The notes beneath the pieces were generated by a model. That model ran no database searches and was not told where the DNA came from. It worked only from the letters and a program-made list of their open reading frames with translations. A stretch of DNA of 36,474 nucleotides from an uncultured Actinomycetes bacterium (GTDB lineage Bacteria; Actinomycetota; Thermoleophilia; RBG-16-64-13), in assembly GCA_903873715.1 (NCBI GenBank), contig CAIQPS010000128.1, forward strand, positions 1 to 36,474, given 5' to 3'. This document shows positions 14,085-20,916 of this stretch, piece after piece (positions within the stretch are counted from its first letter, which is position 1; every line of letters starts with the position of its first letter). Made by a program: the position numbers and the translations under genes.

Positions 14085-15005
14085 GTGCTCATCATCGGCG
14101 AGAACATCCACATCATCTCCCCTCACATCAAAGAAGCGATCGCCAATCGGGACACCGCCGCCATCCAGAAGCTGGCGCTCGAGCAGGCGGCCGCCGGGGC
14201 CGGCATCCTTGACCTGAACATCGGCCCCCAGAAGAAAGAAGGGGTCGAGGTGATGCGCTGGATGACCGAGGCCGTCCAGGAAGTCACCGACCTCCCCATC
14301 TCGTTCGATACCACCAACCTGGAAGCCATCCGCGCCGGCCTCCGTCTCGCCAAGGTCCAGGGCATGGTCAACTCGGCCTCCGCCGAACCGCAGCGCCTCG
14401 CGGACGTGCCTCCGGTGGCAGCCGAGTTCGGCGCCCGGCTCATCGCCCTCACCATGGGCGCGGCCGGTATCCCGGTGACCGCCGAGGAGCGCGTGGCCAT
14501 CGCCATCGAGACCCTCATCCCCCGGGCCGTCGAACTGGGCATCCCCATGGAGAACCTCTACCTGGACCCGCTGTTCATGACGGTGTCCGGCTGCCAGGAA
14601 TACTGCCCGCCGGCCATCGAGGCCGTGCGCTACATCAAGCTGGGCATGGACCCGGCGCCGATGACCACCGGTGGCCTGAGCAACGTGTCCAACCGGGTGC
14701 CCGCTGAGGGCCGCAGCCTCCTGAACCGCGTCTACATGGCCATGATGATGGCCGTGGGTCTCGATTCGGCCATCGCCGACCCGCTGGACAAGGAACTCAT
14801 GAAGGTCATCCGCATCGTCGAGACGCGCGACGACTCGTCCGCGGCCGGCTCCCTGCTCCTGCTCCTCCACGACCGCGTGGCGGCCATGGAAGAACTGGAA
14901 GCCGGGGACGTCGACATGAACGAGCCGGATCAGGTCGAGATCTGGAAGACCTACCAGGTGTTGATGAACAAGGTCATCTACACGGACAACTACCTGCGGG
15001 CCTAG
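14085..15005 (+). CDS. acsE: Methyl-tetrahydrofolate:corrinoid/iron-sulfur protein methyltransferase
   Basis: The 306-residue pterin-binding TIM-barrel enzyme transfers the methyl group of CH3-H4folate to AcsCD. It has the N-terminal LIIGENIH, ILDLNIGP, SFDTTN, the asparagine motif VNSASAE, LYLDPLF and GLSNVS. It is longer than the ~262-residue Moorella enzyme. The extra ~45 residues fall near the C-terminus, after GLDSAIADPLD and before the final VLMNKVIY segment, and include an acidic stretch. The start is GTG at 14085 behind ATAGGAGG. It lies 15 bp after acsF and completes the carbonyl-branch set. Confidence 0.94.
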   Translation: MLIIGENIHIISPHIKEAIANRDTAAIQKLALEQAAAGAGILDLNIGPQKKEGVEVMRWMTEAVQEVTDLPISFDTTNLEAIRAGLRLAKVQGMVNSASAEPQRLADVPPVAAEFGARLIALTMGAAGIPVTAEERVAIAIETLIPRAVELGIPMENLYLDPLFMTVSGCQEYCPPAIEAVRYIKLGMDPAPMTTGGLSNVSNRVPAEGRSLLNRVYMAMMMAVGLDSAIADPLDKELMKVIRIVETRDDSSAAGSLLLLLHDRVAAMEELEAGDVDMNEPDQVEIWKTYQVLMNKVIYTDNYLRA

Positions 15006-15038
15006 TCCCGGCACCTACCTGGCGAAAGGAGTGACCGG

Positions 15039-15245
15039 ATGGATGCTTCCACCCAAGAGATAAAGAGCCTGCTGGAGTACTTGGTGAAGCACAACGCGGA
15101 CCACGCGGGCGAGATCATGGAACTGGCGGATCGGGCGCAGATCCTGGGCAACCAGGAGGCCTACAAGCACATCGTCGAGGGCGTGCGCCTATTGAACGAC
15201 TCGAACGAGAGCCTGCGGGCCGGCCTGGCCGCGCTGGAGGCCTGA
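15039..15245 (+). CDS. Small helical protein next to cooT
   Basis: The 68-residue, almost fully helical protein has the pattern LLEYLVKHNADHAGEIMELA followed by a heptad-like leucine repeat in VRLLNDSNESLRAGLAALEA. It has no cysteines, no membrane segment and no motif that I can tie to a function. I recall similar short helical proteins encoded beside CooT-type proteins, but cannot name one confidently. The ATG follows AAAGGAGTG. It ends one base before the cooT start, so the two are probably translated together and may interact. Confidence 0.75.
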   Translation: MDASTQEIKSLLEYLVKHNADHAGEIMELADRAQILGNQEAYKHIVEGVRLLNDSNESLRAGLAALEA

Positions 15246-15246
15246 G

Positions 15247-15510
15247 ATGTGCCTGGCCAAAGCATACGTCCGCCCCGTGAACGACTGCCCGGTCCCGGTC
15301 CCGGCCACTCCGGGCACCACTGAGGGCACGTTCCTGCTCATGGAGAACGTGACCCGGCTCGAGATCGACGGGGACGACCTCACGGTGCGGTCCCTGCTCG
15401 GGGCCACCCAGTCGCTGCATGCCCGGGTAGCAAGTATCGATTTCGCGGAGGGCAAGTTGGTCCTCCAGTGTTTGGAGCCAGCCACGGTGATGGAGGCGAA
15501 GAATGTCTGA
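15247..15510 (+). CDS. cooT: CooT-family nickel-binding protein
   Basis: The 87-residue protein begins MCLAKAYV. In characterised CooT the second-position cysteine binds Ni(II) in a dimer and the protein takes part in CODH nickel supply. The following strands (VTRLEIDGDDLTVRSLLG, then ASIDFAEGKLVLQCLEP) fit the small CooT beta-barrel. It is about 20 residues longer than typical CooT because of a proline-rich loop (VNDCPVPVPATPGTTEG, residues 11-27) and a short tail. It overlaps the next gene by 8 bp. The family assignment rests on the N-terminus and strand pattern. Confidence 0.82.
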   Translation: MCLAKAYVRPVNDCPVPVPATPGTTEGTFLLMENVTRLEIDGDDLTVRSLLGATQSLHARVASIDFAEGKLVLQCLEPATVMEAKNV

Positions 15511-15961
15511 ACAGACGACGGTCGACATGGCGGAACTGCTTGGGCGCTATGGGGGTGATAAATCCCAGCTCATCCAGGTCCTGCTCGAGATCCAGCGCCG
15601 CAAGCGCTGGCTTTCCGCGGAGGACCTCGAAGCGGTCAGCACCTCGCTCGGCATCCCGTACACCCAGGTGTACCACGTGGCGACGTTCTACAAGGCCTTC
15701 AGCCTGGTCCCCAAGGGCAAGCATTCCATCTCCGTCTGCCTGGGCACGGCGTGCCAGGTGAGGAACGCCCCGCGGCTCCTCGACCGCATCGTCGACATCT
15801 TCGGCGTCAAGCCGGGCGACACTTCCCAGGACATGCAGTTCAGCCTGGATACGGTCAACTGCCTCGGCTGCTGCGCCCTCGGTCCCGTCATGATGATGGA
15901 CGGCCAGTACTACAGCAAACCCACTAACGAAGAGCTCGAGCGGCTGGCCTCGGCCGAGTAG
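15503..15961 (+). CDS. NuoE-like [2Fe-2S] thioredoxin-fold subunit
   Basis: The 152-residue protein carries the thioredoxin-like [2Fe-2S] cluster of complex I, formate dehydrogenase and bifurcating hydrogenase peripheral arms. Ligands are C79 and C84 (SVCLGTACQ), then C120 and C124 (NCLGCCALGP). The N-terminal helical bundle with YHVATFYKAF is typical. It overlaps cooT and is followed by nuoF- and nuoG-like genes, so it is part of a three-subunit NAD(H)-linked module. It resembles HydC or NADH-dependent FDH gamma subunits equally well; the partner enzyme is not in the window. Confidence 0.92.
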   Translation: MSEQTTVDMAELLGRYGGDKSQLIQVLLEIQRRKRWLSAEDLEAVSTSLGIPYTQVYHVATFYKAFSLVPKGKHSISVCLGTACQVRNAPRLLDRIVDIFGVKPGDTSQDMQFSLDTVNCLGCCALGPVMMMDGQYYSKPTNEELERLASAE

Positions 15962-15981
15962 CTCCTGACGGGGAGGAAAAC

Positions 15982-17910
15982 GTGCCCAAACTAGATTCAG
16001 GTGCAGCCCTCGAGTCCTTCCGGCAGAGCCTTCAGGCCGCCCAGGAAGCTCAGAGGCCGTGCGTCACCATCTGCTCCGGTACCGGCTGCCACGCCTCGCG
16101 CAGCGACAAGGTCAACGCGGCCTTCGTCGAACAGCTCCAAGCGCAGGGCCTAGCCGACAAGGTTGACATCAAGCGCACCGGGTGCCACGGGTTCTGCGAG
16201 CTCGGCACCATCGTGGCGATCCTGCCCCAGGAGGTCACCTACCTGCAGGTCAAGCCCGAGGACGTGGCGGAAGTCGTCACCACCACTCTGGTGGAGGGCG
16301 GCGTGGTCGAGCGCCTCGTCTATCACGATGCGGTGATCGGCGCCATCCCGCGCGAGGACGACATCCCGTTCTACAAGCCCCAGACCCCGCTGGTCTTCGG
16401 CCAGAACCGCTACATCGACCCGTGCGACATCGACAGCTACATCGTCAAGGGTGGCTACGCCGCGCTGGCGAAAGCACTGTTCAGCATGTCACCCGACGAG
16501 GTGCTCAACGAGGTCAAGGCCTCGGAACTCCGTGGGCGCGGCGGCGGTGGCTTCCCCACCGGGGCCAAGTGGAAGACCACCAAGGAGGCCGCTGACCCGG
16601 TCAAGTACGTCGTGGTCAACGCCGACGAAGGCGACCCGGGCGCGTTCATGGACCGCTCGCTCTTGGAGGGCAACCCACACCGGGTCATAGAGGGCCTCAT
16701 CATCGGCGCCTACGCCATCGGCGCCCATCAAGGCTACGTCTACGTGCGCCAGGAGTACCCGATCGCGGTCGATAACCTCACCGTCGCCCTGCAGCAGGCC
16801 CGGGAATACGGCCTTCTGGGCGATAGCGTGCTGGGCTCCGGCTTCTCGTTCGACATCGCCATCCACCGCGGCGCCGGCGCCTTCGTCAGCGGCGAATCGA
16901 GCGCCCTCATGGCCGCGATCGAGGGCCACGTCGGCGAGCCCCGGCCCAAGTACGTGCGGACGGCCGTCAGCGGTATCTACGGCCATCCCACCAACCTCAA
17001 CAACGTCGAGACCTGGGCGACCGTACCGCTCATCATCGAGAACGGCTCCGAATGGTTCCGCGGCATCGGCACCGAGGGCAGCAAGGGCACCAAGATCTTC
17101 TCGCTGGTGGGCAAGGTCAAGAACACCGGTCTGGTGGAGGTGCCCATGGGCATCCCGCTCCGCCAGGTGGTCTTCGACATCGGCGGAGGCATCCCCAAGG
17201 ACCGCAAGTTCAAGGCGGTGCAGACGGGTGGTCCTTCCGGGGGCGTCATCCCCGAGAAGATGATCGACGTGCGCGTGGACTTCGACGACCTGTCGGCCGC
17301 CGGTTCCATGATGGGCTCCGGTGGTCTGATCGTCATGGACGAGGACACCTGCATGGTCGACACCGCCCGCTACTACCTCAACTTCCTCTCTGAGGAATCG
17401 TGCGGCAAGTGCGTGCCCTGCCGCGAGGGCATCTACCAGATGCTCGGGCTGCTGACCGCCATGTGCGAGGGGACGTCCCAACCGGGCGACATCGAGCGCC
17501 TGGAGGAGATCTCCGGAGTGGTCAAGGACTTCTCCCTGTGCGCCCTGGGCACCACCGCGCCGAACCCGGTGCTCTCCACTCTCGCCCACTTCCGGGATGA
17601 GTACGAAGCCCACGTCAACGAGAAGCGTTGCCCCGCCGGCGTCTGCAAGCCGCTTGTCAACTACTACATCGACCCGGACAAGTGCCGGGCCTGCATGCTC
17701 TGCTTCAAGGAATGCCCCGCGGCCGCCATCACCGGCGCCCGCCGCGAGATCCACATCATCGATCAGAGCAAGTGCACCAAGTGCGGCGCCTGCTTCGACG
17801 TCTGCCCGTCCCGCTACAACGCGGTGGCGCGGCTCAGCGGTGTGCCCGTACCGGAGCCCGTGGCCGCCGGCACCCCCGTGTCTCCGAGGAAAGGGGGCGA
17901 CGATGAGTGA
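15982..17910 (+). CDS. NuoF/HydB-like flavin-iron-sulfur NAD(H)-binding subunit
   Basis: The 642-residue multidomain protein starts with a [2Fe-2S] thioredoxin-like domain (C31, C36, C68, C72). The FMN/NAD(H)-binding domain follows, with GRGGGGFPTGAKW from about residue 185 and ADEGDPGAFMDRSLLEGNP. Then come an SLBB region, the N3-type [4Fe-4S] site C474/C477/C480 with C520, and a C-terminal pair of ferredoxin clusters (C568-C578 and C598-C608). This architecture is that of HydB and related electron-bifurcating flavoproteins, not plain complex I NuoF, which lacks the terminal domains. The GTG start follows GGGGAGGAAAAC. It overlaps the next gene by 8 bp. Confidence 0.93.
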   Translation: MPKLDSGAALESFRQSLQAAQEAQRPCVTICSGTGCHASRSDKVNAAFVEQLQAQGLADKVDIKRTGCHGFCELGTIVAILPQEVTYLQVKPEDVAEVVTTTLVEGGVVERLVYHDAVIGAIPREDDIPFYKPQTPLVFGQNRYIDPCDIDSYIVKGGYAALAKALFSMSPDEVLNEVKASELRGRGGGGFPTGAKWKTTKEAADPVKYVVVNADEGDPGAFMDRSLLEGNPHRVIEGLIIGAYAIGAHQGYVYVRQEYPIAVDNLTVALQQAREYGLLGDSVLGSGFSFDIAIHRGAGAFVSGESSALMAAIEGHVGEPRPKYVRTAVSGIYGHPTNLNNVETWATVPLIIENGSEWFRGIGTEGSKGTKIFSLVGKVKNTGLVEVPMGIPLRQVVFDIGGGIPKDRKFKAVQTGGPSGGVIPEKMIDVRVDFDDLSAAGSMMGSGGLIVMDEDTCMVDTARYYLNFLSEESCGKCVPCREGIYQMLGLLTAMCEGTSQPGDIERLEEISGVVKDFSLCALGTTAPNPVLSTLAHFRDEYEAHVNEKRCPAGVCKPLVNYYIDPDKCRACMLCFKECPAAAITGARREIHIIDQSKCTKCGACFDVCPSRYNAVARLSGVPVPEPVAAGTPVSPRKGGDDE

Positions 17911-18517
17911 GATCACCCTGACCATCAACGGCCAAGAGGTCGTCGCTCAGGAAGGCCAGACGGTCCTCGAAGTGGCGAAGGCTGCGGGTGTGGACATCCC
18001 CACCCTCTGCAACCTCCCGGAACTCGTCCCGTCGGGCGCCTGCCGCCTGTGCACCGTGGAGATCGAGGAGCGCGGGCGCAAACGCCTCGTGGCTTCCTGC
18101 GTCTACCCGGCCGAGCAGGGTCTCAAGGTGGAGACCGAGACGCCGCAGGTGGCCTCCGGCCGCAGGCTCGTGCTCGAACTGCTCATGGCCCGCGCTCCGG
18201 GCGTCAAGCAACTCACCGAGTACGGCATCCGCTACGGAGTGGACCCGCGCAAGTTCGACGACACCGACGCCGACATGTGCATCCTGTGCGGCATCTGCGT
18301 GCGCTACTGCGCCGAGGTGAAGGGCTTGAACGCTATCGGTTTCGTGGGCCGCGGCGTGGACCGGGAGGTCATGTTCATCCCGGAGATCGCCGCCAAAGAG
18401 TGTGCGGACTGCTCGGAGTGCTTCCGCCTCTGCCCCACCGGGGTGCTGCCGTCCAACTACGGCATCAACCGCGTTCCCCACTTCGACTTCCCGCCGAACT
18501 CGTTCTGCAAGCCGTGA
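17903..18517 (+). CDS. Short NuoG/HydA-N-like iron-sulfur subunit without a catalytic domain
   Basis: The 204-residue protein has an N-terminal [2Fe-2S] ferredoxin domain (C36, C47, C50, C66) and two [4Fe-4S] sites (C126, C129, C132, C136 and C167, C170, C173, C177). The His-Cys [4Fe-4S] motif that usually lies between them in NuoG and HydA is absent, since there is no cysteine between 66 and 126. There is no H-cluster or molybdopterin domain, so this is an electron conduit. With the NuoE- and NuoF-like genes it forms a three-subunit core like those used in bifurcating enzymes. The terminal partner must be encoded elsewhere or be a soluble protein. The ATG at 17903 is followed at once by recognisable ferredoxin sequence. 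Confidence 0.9.
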   Translation: MSEITLTINGQEVVAQEGQTVLEVAKAAGVDIPTLCNLPELVPSGACRLCTVEIEERGRKRLVASCVYPAEQGLKVETETPQVASGRRLVLELLMARAPGVKQLTEYGIRYGVDPRKFDDTDADMCILCGICVRYCAEVKGLNAIGFVGRGVDREVMFIPEIAAKECADCSECFRLCPTGVLPSNYGINRVPHFDFPPNSFCKP

Positions 18518-18524
18518 GGCTTGC

Positions 18525-18719
18525 GTGACAGACTCCGACGAGATCCGGAGACTCGAAGGCCAGCTCGCCGATCTGAAGGCGCGCTGGCCTTCTCACTCTG
18601 TCCCTCCAGCCATGTGGGACGAGTTGGAGATGCTCGAGGAGGAGCTTGAGACCGCCCACGCAGCGGCGGGCACCGGCGTGTCCGCCGCTGATGGCAGTGA
18701 GGACGACCGAGATGGCTAA
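18525..18719 (+). CDS. Small coiled-coil protein of unknown function
   Basis: The 64-residue protein consists of two short amphipathic helices (IRRLEGQLADLKARW and MWDELEMLEEELETAHAA) separated by PSHSVPPA, then an acidic, low-complexity tail. I recall similar short proteins with an ARWPxHSVPPAM core in other anaerobes, but know no function. The GTG at 18525 lies 7 bp after the stop of the preceding gene; the next gene overlaps its end by 8 bp. This spacing and the intact helices support a real gene. Confidence 0.7.
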   Translation: MTDSDEIRRLEGQLADLKARWPSHSVPPAMWDELEMLEEELETAHAAAGTGVSAADGSEDDRDG

Positions 18720-18921
18720 GATGGCGGTGGTCGATTACCGCCTCTGCGACCCGGCATGCTGCCCCGACGGCATCTGCCCGGCCACGCGGGCCTGCGATCA
18801 GAAAGTGCTCAAGCAGGAAGGGCCGTTCGAGACCCCTATGCCGGGGTCATCGCCGTGCCGAGCATGCGGGGAGTGCGTTCGCGTGTGCCCTCTGGGCGCC
18901 ATCAAGCTTGTCACCGGCTAG
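18712..18921 (+). CDS. Small ferredoxin-like protein resembling the Fe-S domain of ABCE1/RLI
   Basis: This is a 69-residue protein. Its C-terminal half holds a standard [4Fe-4S] motif (C49, C52, C55, C59, ending VCPLGAIKLV). The N-terminal half (AVVDYRLCDPACCPDGICP) has five cysteines (12, 16, 17, 22, 28). It recalls the RLI-type Fer4-like domain that precedes the ferredoxin domain in archaeal and eukaryotic ABCE1, here without any ATPase. The alternative start at 18721 would remove three residues. It is the last gene of the plus-strand run; its final 75 bp overlap the 3' end of the convergent Rrf2 gene. It is a likely one-electron carrier for the cluster. The RLI comparison is from memory of the family. 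Confidence 0.78.
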   Translation: MAKMAVVDYRLCDPACCPDGICPATRACDQKVLKQEGPFETPMPGSSPCRACGECVRVCPLGAIKLVTG

Positions 18922-19362
18922 GAACGGGGCACCCGGCAGCAAGAGTCCAGCCGCTTCGGAATCGCGATCCCGCAGCAGATCGGCGATCGTGGTGCTGTCG
19001 AGCAGTTCGTTGACGGCGCGCATGACGCGCAGCCAGAACGGACGAGTAGCGCAATGGTCGGCCCGGGCGCACTCGTCGGCGTCGTCACACGGTACCGGCT
19101 CCACCCGGCCCTCCGTGCAGCGCAGGACCTCACCCACCGTGATCGTCTCCGGGTCCCGCGCCAGCGAGAAGCCGCCGGCTTTGCCCCGGTAGCTCTTGAC
19201 GATGCCCGCGCTCAGAAGCGTGCCCATGATCTGCTGAAGGTACCCCGGCGTGACCTGCTCGGCCTCGGAGATCTCCGTCTTGGTAAGGGGACGGCCGGGC
19301 CACTCGGCGAGAAAGGTGACGACACGTAGCGCGTACCGGCCCTTGGTGGAGATACACATCAT
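18847..19362 (-). CDS. Second Rrf2/IscR-family regulator, probable Fe-S sensor
   Basis: The 171-residue protein begins MMCISTKGRYALRVV and has the Rrf2 winged helix (VTPGYLQQIMGTL, YRGKAGGFSLAR). C92, C98 and C104 sit at exactly the IscR cysteine positions, with Arg107 in place of the IscR histidine. The last ~25 residues are encoded antisense to the ferredoxin-like gene and have no conserved look, so the gene may have extended into its neighbour. It lies opposite the end of the CODH/ACS run and downstream of pgi, but has its own promoter. The shared operator motif suggests that it and the first Rrf2 regulator see related sites. Confidence 0.9.
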   Translation of the reverse strand: MMCISTKGRYALRVVTFLAEWPGRPLTKTEISEAEQVTPGYLQQIMGTLLSAGIVKSYRGKAGGFSLARDPETITVGEVLRCTEGRVEPVPCDDADECARADHCATRPFWLRVMRAVNELLDSTTIADLLRDRDSEAAGLLLPGAPFLAGDKLDGAQRAHANALPACSARR

Positions 19363-19390
19363 GGCGATGGCACCCTCTTACGGTCAGTGT

Positions 19391-19445
19391 CCTTATTAGA
19401 ATACCCTTCCATTATCCCACATACTGAGCGAGCGTTCTAATAGAA
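19391..19445 (-). promoter_or_regulatory. Promoter and two candidate operators of the second rrf2 gene
   Basis: On the minus strand a -10 GATAAT (19411-19416) is preceded, 18 bp away, by a weak -35 TTAGAA (19435-19440). Two AT-rich elements flank it. TTCTAATAGAA at 19435-19445 is a perfect 11-bp palindrome over the -35. CTAATAAGG at 19391-19399 lies just after the predicted start of transcription and is identical to the core of the site at 3764-3775. The arrangement fits autorepression. Confidence 0.5.
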
Positions 19446-19457
19446 TCGGCCTCTTCT

Positions 19458-20822
19458 CTACCGAATCCGGCCCGCAAGATCCTCGTAGCCGGCCCTTCCC
19501 ATCAGGGCATAAGTAGCCTTCTTGCTCAATTCGACACCCGGCTGGTCAAAAGCGTCGATGTCGTACAGTTCGCCGGCCACCGCGGTCGCCATCTCCAGCA
19601 TGTACATGAGGGCCCCTACGGAACGCGCTTCTACTTTGGGGACCGTGATCGTCAGAGACGGACGGCCCTTCTGCGCCAACGCCCACGCTGTGGCCCTCTG
19701 CTCCGCCCAGAGCAATCCTCCCAGGGTGTGGCCGCCCAGGTAGGAGAGCGCCTCTGCCTCCGGCCCGGGCGCCGGGATCTGAAGGGTCTGCGCGAACTCG
19801 CCCACTCCCAGGAAGGTGATGATCTTGTCGTCCGGCCCTTCGGCGTAGAGCTGGAGTTGCGAGTGCTGGTCAGTGACCCCGAGGCTCTTCACGGGAGTCG
19901 GTCCGCAGTCGATGGGTCGGCCCTTCCGGTCGACGCTCTTGCCGAGACTCTCGGCCCACAACTGGCGGTACCAGTCGGCGATGTCGCGCAGGTGGGCGGA
20001 GTACGGCATCATCACGCTTATCCGTCGGCGGAACTCCACGTCGTTGAGGTACTGGACGCCCGCGAAGGCGCAGGCCGGGTTGTCCCAACCGGCGCTCTCC
20101 TCGATCCAGGAGGCCATGTCGGCCGCACCGGCGAGCAGGCCGGAGACGTCCATGCCCGTGAGAGCGGCGGGCAACAGGCCCACCGGGCTGAGCACCGAGA
20201 ACCTCCCTCCGATACCTGGGCCGAGGTCGAACATGGGCACGCCGGTCTCGTTGCCGATCTGCCGGAGGGTGCCGCCCGCCGGGTCGGTGGTGAACACCAG
20301 GTGCTCCTTGACCGCCCGGGGGCCGACGACGGCCTCCAGCCGCTGTTTGATGATGAGATATCCGGCCATCGACTCGCCCGTGGTGCCCGACTTGGAGATG
20401 ACGTTCACCAGGGTCCGCTCCAGGTCGAGGCGGTCGAGGAGCGCGACCGTCTCATCCGGGTCGACGTTGTCGAGGACGTACAACCGGGGCATGTGCCGGC
20501 GCCGGGTGGGACTCAGCTCGTTCCAGTAGAAGGGCAGCAGGGCGGTGGCCAGAGCTATGGGACCCAACGCCGAACCGCCGATGCCGATCACCATGAGGGC
20601 GTCGTATCTGCCGTGGTTGGCTGCCGCGTAGCTCACCAAGGCCCCCGGGTCCTTCGCCGGCAGTTCGGTCCATTCGAGCCACCCCGTACCGGCGGCCGCG
20701 TGAACGGCGGCCAGTGCTTCGTCCAACCGGGGCCGCAGCGCCTCCATCATCTCGGGAGTCAGACCCCGGGCGATCGTCCCGCCCGCCATGCACCGCGCCA
20801 GATCGAGGGAAAGCCTGTCCAT
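19458..20822 (-). CDS. pgi: Glucose-6-phosphate isomerase
   Basis: The 454-residue enzyme interconverts glucose 6-phosphate and fructose 6-phosphate. It shows the phosphate-binding VIGIGGSALGP and ISKSGTTGES motifs, GGRFSVLSPVGLLPAALTG, and the C-terminal signature DQPGVELSKK with the catalytic lysine. The length suits the shorter bacterial form. The ATG at 20822 follows TAGGGAGAC. It is divergent from nfo. The stop lies 95 bp before the second rrf2 gene. Central carbon metabolism; no visible link to the CODH cluster. Confidence 0.95.
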   Translation of the reverse strand: MDRLSLDLARCMAGGTIARGLTPEMMEALRPRLDEALAAVHAAAGTGWLEWTELPAKDPGALVSYAAANHGRYDALMVIGIGGSALGPIALATALLPFYWNELSPTRRRHMPRLYVLDNVDPDETVALLDRLDLERTLVNVISKSGTTGESMAGYLIIKQRLEAVVGPRAVKEHLVFTTDPAGGTLRQIGNETGVPMFDLGPGIGGRFSVLSPVGLLPAALTGMDVSGLLAGAADMASWIEESAGWDNPACAFAGVQYLNDVEFRRRISVMMPYSAHLRDIADWYRQLWAESLGKSVDRKGRPIDCGPTPVKSLGVTDQHSQLQLYAEGPDDKIITFLGVGEFAQTLQIPAPGPEAEALSYLGGHTLGGLLWAEQRATAWALAQKGRPSLTITVPKVEARSVGALMYMLEMATAVAGELYDIDAFDQPGVELSKKATYALMGRAGYEDLAGRIR

Positions 20823-20853
20823 GTCTGTCTCCCTATCGTTCGTCGCCGTATGT

Positions 20854-20889
20854 CAGGTGGGCCCCATCGGCCTATCGAGGTTCCACCTG
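20854..20889. promoter_or_regulatory. Inverted repeat between pgi and nfo
   Basis: CAGGTGG (20854-20860) and CCACCTG (20883-20889) form a 7-bp inverted repeat with a 22-bp gap in the middle of the 94-bp divergent interval. It could be an operator for either gene. TATATT (20902-20907), 9 bp before the nfo ATG, is a possible -10. Confidence 0.3.
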
Positions 20890-20916
20890 TCGCTACGATT
20901 CTATATTCTCCCCGCT

